The notes under the pieces: model-generated
Seen by the model: the letters and a program-made list of their open reading frames with translations, nothing else
Told to the model about the DNA's origin: nothing
Databases searched by the model: none
Translations under genes and position numbers: made by a program
In this document: in pieces, positions 34,501 to 45,355 of the stretch
Numbering within the stretch: position 1 is the stretch's first letter
Layout of the letters: the number at the start of each line of letters is the position of its first letter
Assembly: GCA_947034885.2 (NCBI GenBank)
Contig: OX344754.2
Location: forward strand, 14,216,501-14,280,500
Origin: Thuidium tamariscinum
Lineage: Eukaryota > Streptophyta > Bryopsida > Hypnales > Thuidiaceae
Reading direction: 5' to 3'
DNA: 64,000 nucleotides

Positions 34501-35134
34501 AATTGACATCCACTTTTTTCAGAAGCTTTTCAACAATGATTGCATGACCATGCTCAGCAGCTGCATGTAATGGAGTGGTCTCTAGATCTGGTGAATCCAC
34601 CACCACATTTTCCAATTTCAAGAGCATGTCAACTATCTTTTCATAGCCTCTTGCTGCTGCCAATACAAGGGGAGTTTGGCCCCTCTTATTGGTACTATTC
34701 ACATCCACCTTTGAATTTTTCAAGATCTTGTTGAAAATAAGAAGATGGTCACGCTCTAGAGCAATATGAAGTGCTGTGCTTCCATCCACATCACAAAGAT
34801 TTGGATCAATGTTCCACTTTGCCAGCAACATACTAGCAATATCCAAATGACCCTCATGTGCAGCATAGTGAAGTGCTGTTTGACCTTTATCATCAATCTT
34901 GTTAACATCTACACTCCTAAAATCCAAAAGCACTTTCACCACATCAATTTTTCCGAGTCTTGCAGCTTGATGGAGATTTCGTGTTGCCATGCTCGATGTA
35001 AAAAACTGCCTCAAGAGTTTGGGATTGCAAGACCTTGCCAAACGTTGCATCTCTTTGGGATCAAAAATCTGCATATTTTTTGCAAATTGTTTCCATTCTG
35101 TGTCTGAAATTGCATCAACATCCACAAAATCCAT
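31586..35134 (-). CDS. Ankyrin-repeat membrane protein with PGG-like domain (copy 2)
   Basis: This is an intact 1182-residue frame. About 25 ankyrin repeats occupy residues 51-930, including one (residues about 344-377, core TAIHYASEKGH) that gene 1 lacks. A PGG-like region follows, with membrane segments at about 985-1003 (ILVGAALIASVTFASWL) and 1040-1060, then two more at 1084-1110 and 1121-1138. ATG 35134 is the first ATG in the long frame; the open frame extends to 35338, but that part uses TTG and crosses a splice acceptor (exon start 35324). The start context is good (A at -3, G at +4). The stop aligns with that of gene 1. It is probably a membrane signalling protein of the plant ACD6-like type; the ligand and function are not readable from the sequence. 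It lacks the Lys/Ala/Glu-rich insertion and N-terminal duplication of gene 1, and so looks closer to the ancestral form. Confidence 0.93.
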   Translation of the reverse strand: MDFVDVDAISDTEWKQFAKNMQIFDPKEMQRLARSCNPKLLRQFFTSSMATRNLHQAARLGKIDVVKVLLDFRSVDVNKIDDKGQTALHYAAHEGHLDIASMLLAKWNIDPNLCDVDGSTALHIALERDHLLIFNKILKNSKVDVNSTNKRGQTPLVLAAARGYEKIVDMLLKLENVVVDSPDLETTPLHAAAEHGHAIIVEKLLKKVDVNSTTHKAGKKSPLHLAVEGGHETVMDVLLEAPIVNPSLKNSWYGDTPLHIAAKTGNEAIFTKLLAKMSKVNVTTPNKTGMTALHFAAKHKHVNIVKMLLEKLNVDPCPKTKDDTTPLHMAAEVGSVDVVEALLATRKVDVNITNSNKRTAIHYASEKGHLNVVEVLLGVPNLTPCLGDDNDDTPLHLATKLKHLDIVERLLAIPHLNMVNKVNKQNETPLFLASKHGSIDVVDLLLENSEVDFCICDEHGDSPFHIAVKHGHVEIAKKLITHPRAFPIHANEENMTTLHVCIREGHEDLVDILLELSPQNANAKDAWDNFPIHYATQNGNVSILRKILNAPGVDVNSTNYHLETPLHLAIKAGHIDVVDVLLQVPFLNASLQDRDGNSALHVAVKYNEEEIIEKLLKANVVDVNAKNKVGFNVLMLAAEEGHVCVFDKLFAKSHNVYENEGSGSTKEGQGNPSKFDWGIHSLLLVARNGHDTIIESLLAHGVDVNGTARGFLGSAFHEAIKHGHLKVFEVLLKCPNIDPNTKDLRGEHPLFLLAKHGHSEFIKMLMEKEQIDVNVLSNDETALHGAARAGNEEVVDILLKTAGIDVHIRNINNETALFHVARANNKTILRDIYKASKANIGNDKRTIQTQLSINDVNDKGESIIHLAAQKKLMNVIDFLLEVVQDDATSLDVNLKTSNPKGNKDGFIPQSALQIAISAQHYTIVEKLTKFDSISFTLEKDGKTILQQIFDQKQWETFNIVRRTAEVTDYIDALYKDRQASVDAANAILVGAALIASVTFASWLQPPLGYTTYYHEQFLDSLPAPPIAYPEYVAFDHHPSLQAFWVFNSLSFFSAIATVISGARSVLPAEKLFIKREVEILRWNLLRTSILLGFSMFFVLLAFATAGIIVLPPLMKFRANIFSTIGIGGSVCFIFLFLFGKKIFKLRSDITSSQASQKGFFKKWGFKPLHKPNLFNRSQGSKD

Positions 35135-35324
35135 CTTCGTTGGGGGAGATACTACTAGCTCAATACCATCATGATCAATAGTCAGAGAAGTTATGATAAA
35201 ATAGCCACTTGACACCAATGAATATTTAGAAGCTCCAAGTATTTTTTTCCAAATGACTAAGATAATCTTGCAATACTTTTCTTTATGCTTTTCACCATTC
35301 AAATTTTGCCCTATGCAAATCCAC
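35135..35324 (-). promoter_or_regulatory. 5' leader of gene 2 with two short upstream frames
   Basis: The exon is bounded upstream by the acceptor TTTGTTTGCAG. Two upstream ATGs open short frames: 35298-35257 (13 codons plus TAG) and 35172-35155 (MMVLS then TAG), both ending before ATG 35134. Gene 1 has no upstream ATG in its exon; the position matching the second upstream ATG is its actual first start codon. Upstream frames usually lower translation, so the two copies may differ in output. Confidence 0.55.
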
Positions 35325-36423
35325 CTGCAAACAAACAATTACATTGAAAAGAACAATTAAAATATTAATAAGAAATTCTTAAATTCATCAATCAATAAGA
35401 AGTCTAATTGTCCATTGTTCTCATATAAACTTATGAGACGGTGATTCCACAAAATTCTTGTACTAATACTTATTTCATATTGGTTTTGCATTTATTGATT
35501 TCTTCAAGTGTATTTTGACATTTTTGAAGGTAAAATTTTTAAGGCAAAATAAAATAGAGCCAATATTTAGACCTCTGAAGATATAAACCCTAAAAAGATC
35601 AAGCTTAAAATTATTTTCTAAATAGGACAACTAAGAAAGTTCAAATTATTATAAAAATAGATCCAATGGCATTTAAATCATTGTTGAATAGAAAAACTAA
35701 AATCTCTAGATTAAAAATTGGCCATTCCCCAAACCTTTTTAGAAATAACATTCCATCAAAGAAATAAAGACCAACTATTATTGGATGTCCAAAAATACAC
35801 AAGCAAGGCAAGTGACTTTGCTTGTGATTAAATGGGACTATTTTTAGTATTTTTAGGTGTTTCATAAACACTCCACTCATGTTTAAAGTGGGTAAATGGC
35901 CCATGAAGTTCAAAATTAGATCATTAAATTTTGGTACTCTAAGGCTTAAAAGAACATGAGAATTCAATTGTAAAGAATAAACATGGTAATATTGATTTAC
36001 CTTAACTAGAAGTAGATAGTAAACAATCTTTCAATGGACTAACATAGAGCCTTAATTCTTGAGTATGAAAGTAAAAGGCAAAAAATTGCAAGCTAATCTT
36101 AGATTACCATAATCCCCAAAACATGTTTCTAGGCATCAAAGAACCTATAAAACAATATAATGTTTTTGATTTGAGATACATTGCTATCTCCTTTGAAGTT
36201 TCACAAGTGATTTATTTTAACTCCTATAGAAATGGGTACAACCAATTTTGAACACTTAAGAAATAAATTGAAAAAATGTACATCATTCCAATTCTTTTGA
36301 GGCATAGAAGGGTTCAAAATCTTGACATACTAATCTTGGAATTTACAAATGTTAGGAAAGGCCACTATAACATCGTGATAATAATGCAAACCTTGAGGCA
36401 ATCTAGCTTTTTCAAATAAAGTA
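35325..36423. other. Upstream or intron region of gene 2, first part
   Basis: AT-rich, with no frame I can support. Parts near 36330-36420 align with 4920-5000 upstream of gene 1. No other structure is seen. Confidence 0.4.
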
Positions 36424-36855
36424 GAGATGCCTACTATGACCCTAATTTGCAATGTGGATATATTGGAGCCAATCCCAAGAAAGGCACATATTTTTTAGAG
36501 GCATATACATGTTTCACAAGTCAAATCCACATGAATTTATAATTTTCTAATCAAAATTGTAATTTCTATGAATTTTTGAAGTGTTTGGCCCAAAACTACA
36601 AAGCACCCAAGACCAAGGTTATAAATGCCCTAATAACAAACCATAACCACCTTCTTATATACCTATTAACATCCAAGTATTTACCAATCACTTATTGACA
36701 CATTACCCAAAATGACATTAGTGCATTGATTTTGTGAAATTTCTAGACAAATTTGGATGGTTTTTGAACAAATTTGAATGGTGGAATAGGTGGAAATGGG
36801 GCCAAGTATAGGGTGATGGAAATGGGTTGCAAATAGAGTTAGGGTAGTCTACCTT
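36424..36855. mobile_element. Family T element, intact copy (T1)
   Basis: The left end 'gatgcctactatgaccctaatttgcaa' mirrors the right end 'ttgcaaatagagttagggtagtc'. The segment is missing from the aligned site upstream of gene 1 (near 5005). A second copy, heavily interrupted, lies at 49525-54593. The ends are approximate by a few bases. Confidence 0.65.
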
Positions 36856-38630
36856 AGAGGTCTACAACTCCGCAAAACAAGTTCCTAAATCAATCTAAGG
36901 TTATTTACTTCTTGTCAATCAATGAGCCTAAGGTTGCATCTTGAATTTCAAATGAATTAGACCTAAACTTGTCTTGGAAAGTAAAAAAATAAAAGATGAT
37001 CTATTGATTATTTTAGATTTTTTACAATTCATACAAGTACACCTTCAATTTTATATTTTTACTTAAGACTTAGTCAAACAAAGTTGATATCAATACATGA
37101 TACTAAAGAGCTTTGTAGTCTAAAAAATATACCAAGGAACTAGCAAAGCAAAGTTACAATAGAGTTTTCAATTTTCAAACTTTGACTAATAATATAATTA
37201 GTATTAGAAGGATAATTTATCATTATCTTAATGATACTTCATTATTAAAGTACCACATGTATATTACAGAGTGTATTTTCAACCAAGGTCACCATTCCCT
37301 AGGGATTTATGATTAAAATAGATAGTCCAATACAACTCTTATATACTAGCCTACATACTCATGCTTTAGTAGAATGTATTTACCATAGTATTTTGGCAAA
37401 AGTAAAGGGAGTTATATACTAAAGCTGCAACATTGATATAAAAATTTCAATATGGTTAATATAGATGAATAGTAAAGCTCTTCTTGGATCTTGTTAGTAC
37501 TTGAAGAGGGATTCAAGATTCTCTTAGAATGCATTTCTTGGTTTTCATATGATAATAGTGAAATTTCAAAGTACCAAAAGTATATGCATCTAAAATCAAT
37601 TTAAACTCTCATGTCTGGAGGTTGCACCTTTCAAATAAGAATCTAGATGGGACAATTTTACAAATACATCACAATTAGAAGTGTTTACCTTAGTATTAAC
37701 AAAATATATAGCATATAAATTAGACTCAAAATTCTTGTGTATGTAATTAAACACTACTATACACCTATATTAGCACTTTGTTGTGATAGAGGGGACATGA
37801 ATAAAAAAGCATGATAATAAAGAGTTTCAAAAAGTATAATAAAAGCAACTTCACTGAAAATGAAAAATATGAAAGACTTGCATACCATAAAATATATATG
37901 ATAGGAAATATGTCTCCAATGACTAGAAAATAATCAAGATAAGCTTAATAGGAAATAAGCTCTTGGATGGTTGAATATAATACGTGCTTGTAAATAATAC
38001 CAAAATAAAGGTTGTAACTTAAAGCCTCTTGAAGTTCTTCTCAGAATGAGAACAAGCTATTCCCCGTATATAACAAGAACTTCCTTCAAAGTAATACTCA
38101 TAGCTCTGCAAGATCCACATTTTCAACTCCAAGTGTAAGCCACAAAGTACAATAAAAAGGACATATACAAGCATCCAAGTCTTCACCTTGTTATTTCAAT
38201 GTCTTAATTTTTTATGTTGTTGACAATTGAAAGAGATTCTACAGCTTAACATTGAGTTTTGGACACCATAGGAATGCATTACAATTAAAAAAAATCCCAT
38301 TCATCAATGTATATAAAAAAATCAAATCTATTCTTTATATGCAAATCATATTTATTACAGGCAAGAATCTGAATAGGTTGGTTAGAGTCATGGTTGCTAT
38401 TAACTATAGTTATGAAGGTAGATTACATGGACCTTAATCCTTCAATGCTCAAGAGGCTCCAAAAGTTGCCTAACAAAATCTGGCAATTCTATAACTTTAG
38501 CATTCACTGCCCAAATTCAATCAAACTTATTAGAAAAATTGAACATATTAGTATAATAGTTTGTGTGGTAAAATTTTCACATTAATCCAATATGTACAAA
38601 TGCTTTGGAAGCCAATCAAAGTTCACAGGT
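36856..38630. other. Upstream or intron region of gene 2, second part
   Basis: 36860-37990 aligns in patches with 5030-6390 (for example 'ggttgcatcttgaatttcaaa' and 'gacttgcataccataaaat'). From about 38000 the sequence has no counterpart in copy 1 until 40885. No gene is seen. Confidence 0.45.
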
Positions 38631-39371
38631 GGGTCAATTCAAGAAACACTTCTCCTATTTTCACTTATACATTTTTGATGACTAGTTTTTTGGCTATAAC
38701 CTTTGTGTTATAGCTTATAATGATTCAAAATTTATAGAAAGCACACTCATAAATATTATAAATTTTTCCTAATTTTTGAAGATTTTTCAAAAATATTACA
38801 CTATTTTTAAACAGCCCTTGATGCTTTGTCACAAATTCCATTGAATGGGGTTTTTAGTACTATTTTGAACTCAAAAAAAAGAATTTCAAGGTGAAATTTT
38901 GATAGGATGGTCTTTTAGTATATTTTTAGAAGTCTAAAAAATTAATTTAAAAAATAGTTAATTTTGTGTGGTGTAGAAGTCCACAAAGGGACGTCTTTGC
39001 TGCCTCTATGGTGTTTGCTTTTTGAAACTTATAAAATATGATTTTGGTATTATTATTTTTTTCAAATCTCATCACCAAAAATTATTCTCAAATAAAAAAA
39101 ATTTATTTATATTTCAAAAATTATAACTATTTTTTATTAAAATATTACTAAAAACTCCATTCAATGGAATTTGTGACAAATTAATAAAATTGAATTTTAA
39201 ATATGAAATGAATTTTTAAATTTTTTGAAAAATAAGAGTAAAAATCTCAATCAAGATATTTGGAAACCAATTTTTTGTTTTTTGTATTGAGTTTAGTATT
39301 CAAAAGTTAGAGGCTTATTAAACAAGACAAAAAAAATGCAACAAATAGTATAAGTGTTTTGTGAGTTCACC
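38631..39371. mobile_element. Family X element (X5), 741 bp
   Basis: It starts GGGTCAATTCAAGAAACACTT and ends AAGTGTTTTGTGAGTTCACC. Size and interior phrases (for example 'ttttagtactattttgaac') match the other X copies. It lies in DNA absent from copy 1. Confidence 0.65.
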
Positions 39372-40069
39372 TAGGTTCAATTTCAATTCATTAAACTATA
39401 GTTGATGGTTGCAACTTTGAGGACTTGTGTTTCCTTCATCCAGTGTTTGTTTTTCAATAAAATTTGTTTATAGAAGTTATTGTGGTCAAATTTTTATGGC
39501 AATTCAAGTTGTTATGAATGTTTGGAAGCAATTCAAAGTTCAAAAACCAAACATTTTAAAATTACAGTGAACTTTGGCAACTTTTTTCTTCTTTATATGG
39601 TGTTTGTTTCTAGTAATATTATTTAGTGCATTTTAGTCTACTTTGTGTGGCTAAAATTTCATATCAATTCAAGAAGTTATGAGTGACTAAGAAGCATTGT
39701 AGTAGAAGGAGGTTTAGTCATAGAATGATGTGTTTTTGCACCCTTTTTTGCTATTTTTTTTACATTTCAAAGTCATTTTACAAACACAATGAGTCAATGA
39801 ATGATTTTTTTTCCACCAGTATCTTTGTATGTTGATTTCAAAGCACTTTCTAGTTTAAAGTTTTTCATTTGAGTAGGATTAGAAATCAAATTTTACATCC
39901 AAATTATTGTGTTTTATAAAAAATTTAGTACTATTTTTCAACACAAAAACATTATATTAATCTTGCAATGTATGCAATCAAATGACTCTAAATTTGATCC
40001 ATGTCATTTTCAACATGCACACTACAAGATTGTATGGCTAAGATTTTCATACTTTTGCAACATATAGAC
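39372..40069. other. AT-rich stretch
   Basis: Nothing recognisable. It belongs to the copy 2-specific insertion. Confidence 0.35.
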
Positions 40070-40655
40070 TTATAAGGCTTGAAAAGCAAGGATGTTTTTA
40101 AACCCCATAAGATCTTGGGGCTTGAGGCCAATTAAGATTGCTTGTACAACGTTGTACAATATTAAAAGCTTAGGAAAACATGCTGTGATTTGAGGCATTT
40201 CATGATACTCAGCTAATGAGGCCGCTGAAATGTGTCTTGTCCAAATCAAGGAGGGAAGAAAGGAGAAAACATACTTACAAGAAAGCGCGTTGCAAAAGTC
40301 CTTGATCCCTCTCTGTTTGCAAGTCTTTATTTCAAGCATCCAAAATGACGTTACAAGAGATTGAACCGGGTGAGTTGGGGCTACTGTAGCTCGCCAAAGT
40401 CACTCTGCTAGCCACATAAACATCAACAATTGGTAAGCAAACAGCCTTTAGGCTTTCAGAGATTAAGAGATTGCCCAGCCTATTCTGTTGATTAAAGTTT
40501 CTAATAATATTATGTTGTAGGCTATGAAAGATCTCTAGACTAAAGAGTATGTTGTGAACATAATTTGAAGAAATTCCAAAATTGACTGACAAGTGTTCGA
40601 ATGCTAATTTGATTTTGAAAAAGTTCCACAACAAGTGGTATATGTACTTTGACAG
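40070..40655 (-). pseudogene. Possible decayed coding remnant, not identified
   Basis: Two overlapping frames on the minus strand (40655-40332 and 40339-40070) have more complex composition than the surroundings. The first contains FEHLSVNFGISSNYVHNIL, which has the spacing of a helix-turn-helix as found in some DDE transposases. The frames lack good start codons, and the second shows no motif I know. It lies in the insertion specific to copy 2, so a transposase fragment is possible but unproven. Confidence 0.25.
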
Positions 40656-41322
40656 AACTTTCTAAAACAATTCCAAGTCTGAAACTGCGTCACCATCTCA
40701 TTGGCTTTTCAGAATTGGACTATGGAAAATTTCCCCATTAAAACCACTTTCATTGACTAGAAACTATCTCCTTGCCCTTGAGCATTATCTCCTCATGGGC
40801 AGAATCCCAGTCCCCGGACAGCTCTGTTCCCCCCGAACTTGGGCTTTGCCCCACTCAAGAAGATCGGCAAGGAATCATTTGAGAACCCAAATTGGCAACC
40901 ACAGCTTCTCGTAGAACCTAGCTAGCGAAAGAGACGACATGATCATTTCAATTTTAAGGAGGAAATTCACACCACAAGCGTTGTTGCAGCTCAAAGTCTG
41001 ACTCTTGCTTCCTTGGCAATAGTATCAAATCGCAGGGCTCATGCAAGAGAAGCCTCGATGAGATAGAGCTGCAATCCTCACAATTCCAAGCGAGAAAGCA
41101 GTTGCGCACTTTGAGGCAGAATCAGCCTTGATTAGTTGTAACGCTATGAAAGAGAAACTGAAGGAGCTAGCTAGAAAATGTTAAGAAGAATACAGTCATG
41201 TCAACGTTACATGGATTGCAAGAGGCAGAAGCGTGCTACCTCGTTCCGAAGCAACGCTGCGCAGTCAGTCACCCTGGCCACCGCAGCAGATTGAGCACTG
41301 TAATATGGAAGCAAATTGGCGA

Positions 41323-41400
41323 CAAGATGTGCAAGAAACGGCAGTTCAGTGGCGGAGACTGCGCGGAGGGTGGAGCAACACTGCAGATATAGTCAAGGCA
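41323..41400 (-). promoter_or_regulatory. Candidate TATA promoter of gene 2
   Basis: On the minus strand GACTATATCTGCAG (TATA at plus 41386-41391) precedes a leader with CCTCCGCGCAGTCTCCGCCA, the same arrangement as at 8590-8670 near gene 1. It points toward gene 2, about 6 kb away. Upstream and downstream sequence has drifted more than this core, consistent with constraint. Confidence 0.4.
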
Positions 41401-43838
41401 GGGACTGTTCGAGCGACTGTGGAAGAGCACGATGGCCGACGTCAATAAAACCCACGTGATGGCAGTACAAATGGTAGTCAGAGCGTACTCATATTCTATT
41501 CTAAACGCAGAGCATATGGTAGAACATATTCATATTAATATGTTATAATGGCAGAACATATGGTAGAGCTATAGAGTAAGGGCAAAACACTCATTCCCGC
41601 ACCTGGACCGTAGATTCACCCAAATGCGTCAGTAGCCTTCCTTAATGTGTTCGCCACATGTATGATTGAAATTTGCAGACACAACTGAAGGACACATAGG
41701 GAAATTTGGTTGGCTGAGTGCTGATTTTCGCAGGGTTTAGTTTTTGGGCACCTACAGGATAGTTCCACTGGTCTAGGGAGCCAACACTTTGAAAATTTGT
41801 AGAAATTACATATTGTATCCAAAAAATCTAATTTTTTCTTTAATATTCATGATTTTCACTTGCTAATACTAGAAAAATATCATTTTTAGAAAGCGTTGCC
41901 TCCAACTATGCTGAATTCCTTATTTGGACGGTTTTGGGTGTATCCCCTCTACATTCATATATTCTATTCTCAAGGCAGAACGTACAATTAATAGAGGCCC
42001 ACTTATTGTACCCAAGAACAAAAGGAATTGTTGAATGGTTTGAAAGTCTTTTTTTTTCTTCTAGGAAATGTGTTGTTGAATTATGCGTCTTGTTTAAGAA
42101 TCTTTGCCACTGGAGGGCTTTGTCCTTTGGTTCTGTGTATTTTTTACTCTGTCAATGGAATTTGTCCACGTGTTACTAGAGAGAGAAAAAAACCCTTGTT
42201 TTTCTTGATTTTTTCGTGAAGTACAGCTTTTCGTGCAGTCACGGGAAAGGCGTGGCCTGCCAATCTGCCATGATCGATCAATTGCGTTGAAAATCTCTTG
42301 CGCAACTAGGGGCACGGACTCTAGTAGACGGAATACCAGGGGTACTTCCCTTGAATGTGTCGGTTTCAAGATTCTAGCTTAATTCCGTTCGATTGTTTTT
42401 CTTTTGCTCTTATCTTTTTTTTACCAGTCGTTGGTGTTTCCATTTGCTAGAGAAAGAAGAAAAAATCTCTTCCGTAACTGTTGCCGGGCAAGCTCAACCA
42501 GCTGAGCTTGGACAGAGTTCGAGAGTTTGAACTTCAAGGGCCGGGCTGTCCAACTCAAGTATGATCAGTGTGATTTTTTCTCTAAAATTAATTAAAACGA
42601 ATAACATGGAATCATGCGTGGATGCAGTTTCGCCACCTCCTTCTCATGGAAAGTATGCATGTGACCTGGAAATTAATCATGAATCACGATTAATACGTGA
42701 TCGCCAAATGAGCTCTCTTGTTAGAGCCCCGGAAGTCGATCAACACTGCTTTATTAGTTGTCGTCGAGGCATTTCCTCAGAACCAATAGAATGTGACGCA
42801 GCAGGACAGAATTACTTACCCCACAGGAAATATATACGATTTGCAGGTGTTGAATGCATGCCCCAGATAAACTGATCTATCAAGAGGTTTGAATTCCACA
42901 GGCTTCCAGAGGTTTAAGTTAGTACTGCAGCTTTGCAGCCTGCTCGCACATATTTAATTTGTAAAATGAAGTGCTCGGTCACTAGAGGCTAAGTTTTGTT
43001 CAAGCTATTAATCAATTGATTTTTCCCCCCATCTGTTTTGACTCTCGTTGCGCACAGGTGTTCAATTCTGCCTAGCTTGGTACGCCTTGGTTTTTGTTTC
43101 TGAAAATAGAGGATTGAAGGAAAAACACTTTTCCTGTTGCCCCATGCCAGCCGTTCAAGCTTAGTTCGATATCGATTAGACCCAATCGATTTCCAAATAG
43201 TCCTGCATTCCTTCATGGATGTCGACCTGGTTCGTTGACCTTCAGTACCTCTGCCGTTATCTGCGCATCTTTAGTATTAGAATGTAGAATGCATATAATG
43301 GGAATGCCGTTTCTTATATTCGATCATTCTAGCGAGGGAGGGATTATCATTATTGGGGAGGCTGTATCGGAGAAAGCCCTGCCTGCCCTGGAACGCATTA
43401 ATCTCATACCCGCAATTCCGGTGTACCTTGAACTGAGACGTCCCTGACATGGCCTCCTGGCAGGTCTAGCCCAATTCAAACCACGATTTTCACAGTACAA
43501 TATTGCATTGTGCGAACTCAAGTTTGTGGGATGGGAGTTTTTGCTCTGACATAAGTTAATCTTAATTACAGGAGCTGTCGTGCTGTGAAAAAGTTAAACT
43601 TGAAACCTTGAAAGGCATGTAAGCTTAAAACTTAGTTTTTTTTTGAAGAGCTAGGTCAAGCTCGGCGATGTGTGTCGTGGGAACTGAACTTCGCAGCGAT
43701 GAGTGACGTGGGTGGTTGTTGTACATCCCTGGTTGGTGAAGCTTCAGCTACAGTAGCTATGATCGCGGTTCTCGAGAGTGTTGCTCCAGGCCGAGTTGAA
43801 TTTCTGTAAGTCTGGTGCAGCGTTCAGTTTTTACATTA

Positions 43839-44166
43839 AGGTAAGAGGTCCTATAATGGACCATCTACGGGCTGAAACAGAATTTCAGGGAGGTAAAACC
43901 TCTAGAAATATTTTTCAGTAAATTTTCTTTGAAAAAACAAGTAGAATTGACATCTAACCCAAGTCGTTTCATATTTTTTTGAGCTTTTTTGAATTAGTTA
44001 TCAAATTTTGAAGTTGAAAGGGCATAGGGCTGTAAAATGGTGCCCTAGCTACAATGTACACTGTCAGTACATTGCTGAAGGCTATGAAAAAGAAACATGT
44101 ACAACTGCTGTACATTTAAGATAGGGCACCATTTTACAACCTGCTCCATTTAAGCGCCTCCTACCT
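43839..44166. mobile_element. Family Q MITE, 328 bp (Q2)
   Basis: It lies between TA dinucleotides at a site where block B has only 'cattacaggatg' (13226-13237). The ends are AGGTAAGAGG and CCTCCTACCT. The interior is that of Q1, inverted. Confidence 0.92.
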
Positions 44167-44682
44167 TACAGGATGCATCAAGACTCCGGATCCAATTCAC
44201 ACGTCGGGGATCACCATCAGCTAGCGCTGGGGCACTGGCATTTCAGGCCATAAGTTCAACTGAGTTAGCACATGACTTCATGTCCCTCTTTTGTCAGCTA
44301 AGCAACAAGTTGAAGGTCTATGGAGACAACCCGGAGAATGCATGTTTTCTGTGAAAAAAGCTTAGGAAATTAGAGGGCAGATAGGGTAGTCAATTGTTGA
44401 CCCCAATTAACCGAAGGGGACAAAAAGCATCCTCGCATAGTCTGGCAGTTGTGTACTCTGTTTTCGGGGGATAGTTTTGATAGTGAGGCAGAGGTATCCA
44501 CCCGAAAGACAGATTGTGTAATTTTTTAAGAGAAACAATAAATTTCCCCAGATCCACACCACCTCAGGTTTTAAAAATAATAATTAATTCAAATTAATTT
44601 CCTTCTTCCCCCCTTCTTTGTAATTTTGAGGACCTAGTTAACTTGACAATCAATATGGGATAATTCAAAATCTTATATCATG

Positions 44683-44803
44683 TATCCCATATCCATATCC
44701 ATATCCACTCCCATATCTATATTTATATTTGTATTTAATAATCAAAATTTATACCATATCCATATTTGGTATCATATCTGTATTCATATAATATCAATAT
44801 CCA
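44683..44803. repeat. Imperfect CATATC-type repeat, copy C
   Basis: Counterpart of 13965-14085, almost identical. Confidence 0.7.
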
Positions 44804-44811
44804 TATTAGTA

Positions 44812-45085
44812 AAGGAAGCACTAATCCCTCTACAAGCTACATATTCTCTTGGGATTAGCAAAGCGTTGTAACCAAAGATATGATACTTATTACTTTTGTA
44901 AGTTATGTGACTTGTGATTGGTTCAAAGTTCATTTTAGTGAGTTGTGTAACCTGTAATTGGTTGGAGATATATTTTGGTGAGTTGTCCTGTTGGAGATAT
45001 AAGTGGCCATCCCCTCTAAATTAGACAAATCTCAATTGAAGGGGTTGAGAAAATCCAAGGGATGCAGAGATACTCTAAGGTCATA
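44812..45085. repeat. Dispersed repeat U, copy 1
   Basis: About 260 bp starting 'ccctctacaagctacatattctcttgggattagcaa' is repeated at 48430-48662 with many substitutions. Its left edge coincides with the end of the segmental duplication. No terminal inverted repeat was recognised. Confidence 0.7.
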
Positions 45086-45351
45086 TACAACTATAATTAC
45101 AATTGATAAGATGTGAATATTCAACTTGTGGGGTTAAATCCATTGTTGATGTCATGACTTACCTCTTGGAGATATGAGTAATTATTATGATTGTTTTTGT
45201 GGATTGATTCAAGGGTAGATTTGTATGTACCAAAGTTGAAGTAGCAATCATGGCATAGTTTTGAAGGCAAAAGATTTTTTGGTATCTCTACAAGTTGAAT
45301 GATTCAAGCTTGATGCAATTCCTTCTCCAATTCTCCAACAATCGAGTTTCC
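45086..45351. other. Unremarkable non-coding stretch
   Basis: AT-rich, with no frame or repeat seen. Confidence 0.35.
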
Positions 45352-45355
45352 ATAC

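Larger units (their letters stand above)
31530..44825. repeat. Segmental duplication, copy 2
   Basis: Partner of 855-14098. Insertions specific to this copy include T1 (36424-36855), the stretch from about 38000 to 40884 including X5, and Q2 (43839-44166). It lacks Q1, M1, N1 and N2. Confidence 0.85.
40885..44825. repeat. Duplicated block, copy C
   Basis: 40885-41575 matches block A at moderate identity. 41580-41720 and 42090-44818 match block B almost exactly. 41935-42090 resembles A (9120-9300) and is missing from B. It includes the promoter candidate near 41390. The small frames on either strand, such as 42561-42875, are broken in block B and are not called. Confidence 0.85.

Noticed and set aside
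35135-35338. Extension of the gene 2 frame to 35338
   Set aside because: The first codon there is TTG and the frame crosses a good splice acceptor (exon start 35324). The first usable ATG in the frame is 35134.
42561-42875. 104-codon plus-strand frame in block C
   Set aside because: The nearly identical block B is frameshifted and truncated here, and block A has no equivalent. The frame is not conserved.
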